DNA of 64,000 bases, taken from Hypomyces perniciosus (lineage: Eukaryota; Ascomycota; Sordariomycetes; Hypocreales; Hypocreaceae). The position numbers and the translations under genes were made by a program. The notes under the pieces are model-generated. The model had not been told where the DNA came from. It saw only the letters and a list, made by a program, of their open reading frames with translations, and did no database searches. The stretch is taken from positions 1-64,000 of the forward strand of contig SPDT01000015.1 in the NCBI GenBank assembly GCA_008477525.1, read 5' to 3'. Shown in pieces: positions 62,701 through 64,000 of this stretch (positions are counted from its first letter, which is position 1; each line of letters starts with the position of its first letter).

Positions 62701-64000
62701 ATTACCTTTTCTTTATTACTTAAGACTATAATAGCCTTTTTACTGCTATTATATATAATTATAAAAAGATATTAATAGTTATTATATTTGAGGCAGTATT
62801 TAAAGGCTTAAAGGCAGGGGGGTAAATCTATTAAAAATTCTCTGCCTTTTACTACTATACTTTTTATAATTTTATATTTAAAGGGTATACTAGCTTTTTA
62901 TAACTGCAGAAAAGTTTAGTTAAATATTATTAATATATAGCTTTATAGTTTTAAGCAGTTAATATATTAAATATTTAATAAATAAACTTATATTTTATAT
63001 TTAAAACTACTATAAAGGCAGTATTTAAATCTCCTTTTATATATTTATTAAAAGTAAATGTCCTAGCAGTTCTTATACTATATTAAAAGGTTAATCTTTT
63101 ATCTTAATTTTACTATTTTATTAAAAATTCAAAAAAGTAAACCTTTTATTAAATAGTTTTAAAAAGAAAAGCAGTATTATTTTCCTTTATTAATCTTTAT
63201 ATAATTATTTCAAGAATTAAATACTAACTAAATTTTAGCCAGTTTATACTTTCGCTTTTAGCTTTATAGCTTTAAAAAAGTCTACTTTTATATTATTAAA
63301 AAAGCTTATAATTCTCTTTAAGCAGCTTAAAATTATATATATAAACTATTATTAAGCTACTTTAACCTTTATAGCGCCTAAATAGGCATTAATCTCTTTC
63401 TTTTTATTAAAGAGCTATTATTTAAGCTTTTAATTAACTAAGGTTATTAATTAACCTATTTTTATTAATAATATTTAAAACACTATATGAAGTCTTTTAT
63501 TAATAATTCCGATACTTATTATATAAATATAATATACTTTATATTACTATATTATTTATCCTAGGTCTAGTTTAATAAAGACTTATAGGTTTACTTTAAC
63601 GCTAATTAAATAGATTCCTATTTTATATAGCCTAGAAGCTATAATAGTATATATTTAAAAGTATATCTAATATAATGCATTAAGTAGGAGGCTAATATAT
63701 ACTTTATTAATATAAAAGTCTTAAATAGCTTTAAGCTATAATTTAGTAATAATACTATTACTGCTATAATAATTCATAAAACCTTAGGTTATTTAAATAG
63801 TGATATTATATCTTTTTCCTGCTAAAAGTTAAGCTATAGTGTTTTTAAATACTCTATAAACTATATAGAAAACAGCTATATAGTCTTTAAATAAGGCCTA
63901 GCTATTAGCTTTAATACTTTTTAAGGCTTTAAAAGTATTAATTTTAGTATTTAATTTTATAAAAAAGGCTAAAAGCGAATTTAGTAAACTAGATTAAAGA

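Larger units (their letters stand above)
58964..64000 (-). mobile_element. Tad1-like LINE, decayed, runs off the window
   Basis: On the - strand, from right to left, an endonuclease, a reverse transcriptase and an RNase H are readable through RIP stops. This is the ORF2 order of Tad1-clade LINEs common in filamentous ascomycetes. The 3' end lies at or beyond the GypB-1 insertion. The 5' part, probably including ORF1, goes past 64000. About 62700-64000 has decayed frames on the same strand that I could not assign. It is inactive. Confidence 0.75.

Noticed and set aside
1..64000. CRISPR array, bacterial operon, rRNA or tRNA genes
   Set aside because: There are no regularly spaced direct repeats, no gene-dense layout and no conserved rRNA segments. 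The content is eukaryotic retroelements.

Overview
This window looks like a heterochromatic, AT-rich block from a filamentous ascomycete (Pezizomycotina). It is almost entirely transposable elements wrecked by repeat-induced point mutation (RIP). Over most of its length it is very rich in A, T and TpA steps, and no intact host gene is visible. Old coding frames still read through, but Trp, Gln and Arg codons have become stops and Asp and Gly codons have become Asn, Lys or Ser. This is the C-to-T and G-to-A change expected of RIP. The element types (two Ty1/Copia families, a Ty3/Gypsy chromovirus, a Tad1-like LINE) fit this group. I could run no alignment or search. All domain calls come from reading RIP-decayed frames and comparing copies by eye.

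I use working names. CopA is a Copia family with LTRs of about 266 bp. Five copies are present: CopA-1 (7159-14293, +), CopA-2 (21461-28470, +), CopA-3 (29887 to about 36190, +), CopA-4 (about 36191-42719, -) and CopA-5 (29551-29886 plus 42790-48156, -). GypB is a Gypsy chromovirus with 162-bp LTRs: GypB-1 (52375-58959, +, complete) and GypB-2 (-, about 3425-7158 plus 14294-17416, split by CopA-1). CopC is a second Copia family on the - strand. It is split into three pieces by CopA-2 and CopA-5: about 20740-21460, 28471-29550 and 48157-51618. The right end, 58960-64000, is a - strand LINE with RNase H, reverse transcriptase and endonuclease remnants. About 1-3424, 17417-20550 and 51907-52374 are also decayed repeat-like sequence that I cannot classify.

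The layout is a nest of insertions that can be read from target-site duplications: TTAAT around CopA-1, TTATT around CopA-2, AGTAT around CopA-5 (whose ends lie 18.6 kb apart) and CAGG around GypB-1. Inside CopA-5, two CopA copies lie tail to tail and form an inverted repeat with arms of about 6.3 and 6.5 kb, centred near 36190. A leftover 3' LTR piece at 42720-42789 and mismatched flanks show that further copies were lost by recombination.

One short island escapes the decay. At 47128-47533 a sequence of about 406 bp with normal base composition and CpG sites sits inside CopA-5. It has inverted ends, TTGTCG(A)GGGGG, and a 5-bp AGCAG duplication. It looks like a recent insertion, either a solo LTR or a small non-autonomous element, and is the best candidate for something not yet described. 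Other points of interest are a probable half-tRNA initiator-Met primer site shared by both Copia families, a run of hairpins in the CopA LTR, an Ala/Val/Gly-rich tail after CopA RNase H, and loss of the catalytic Asp pair in every reverse transcriptase.
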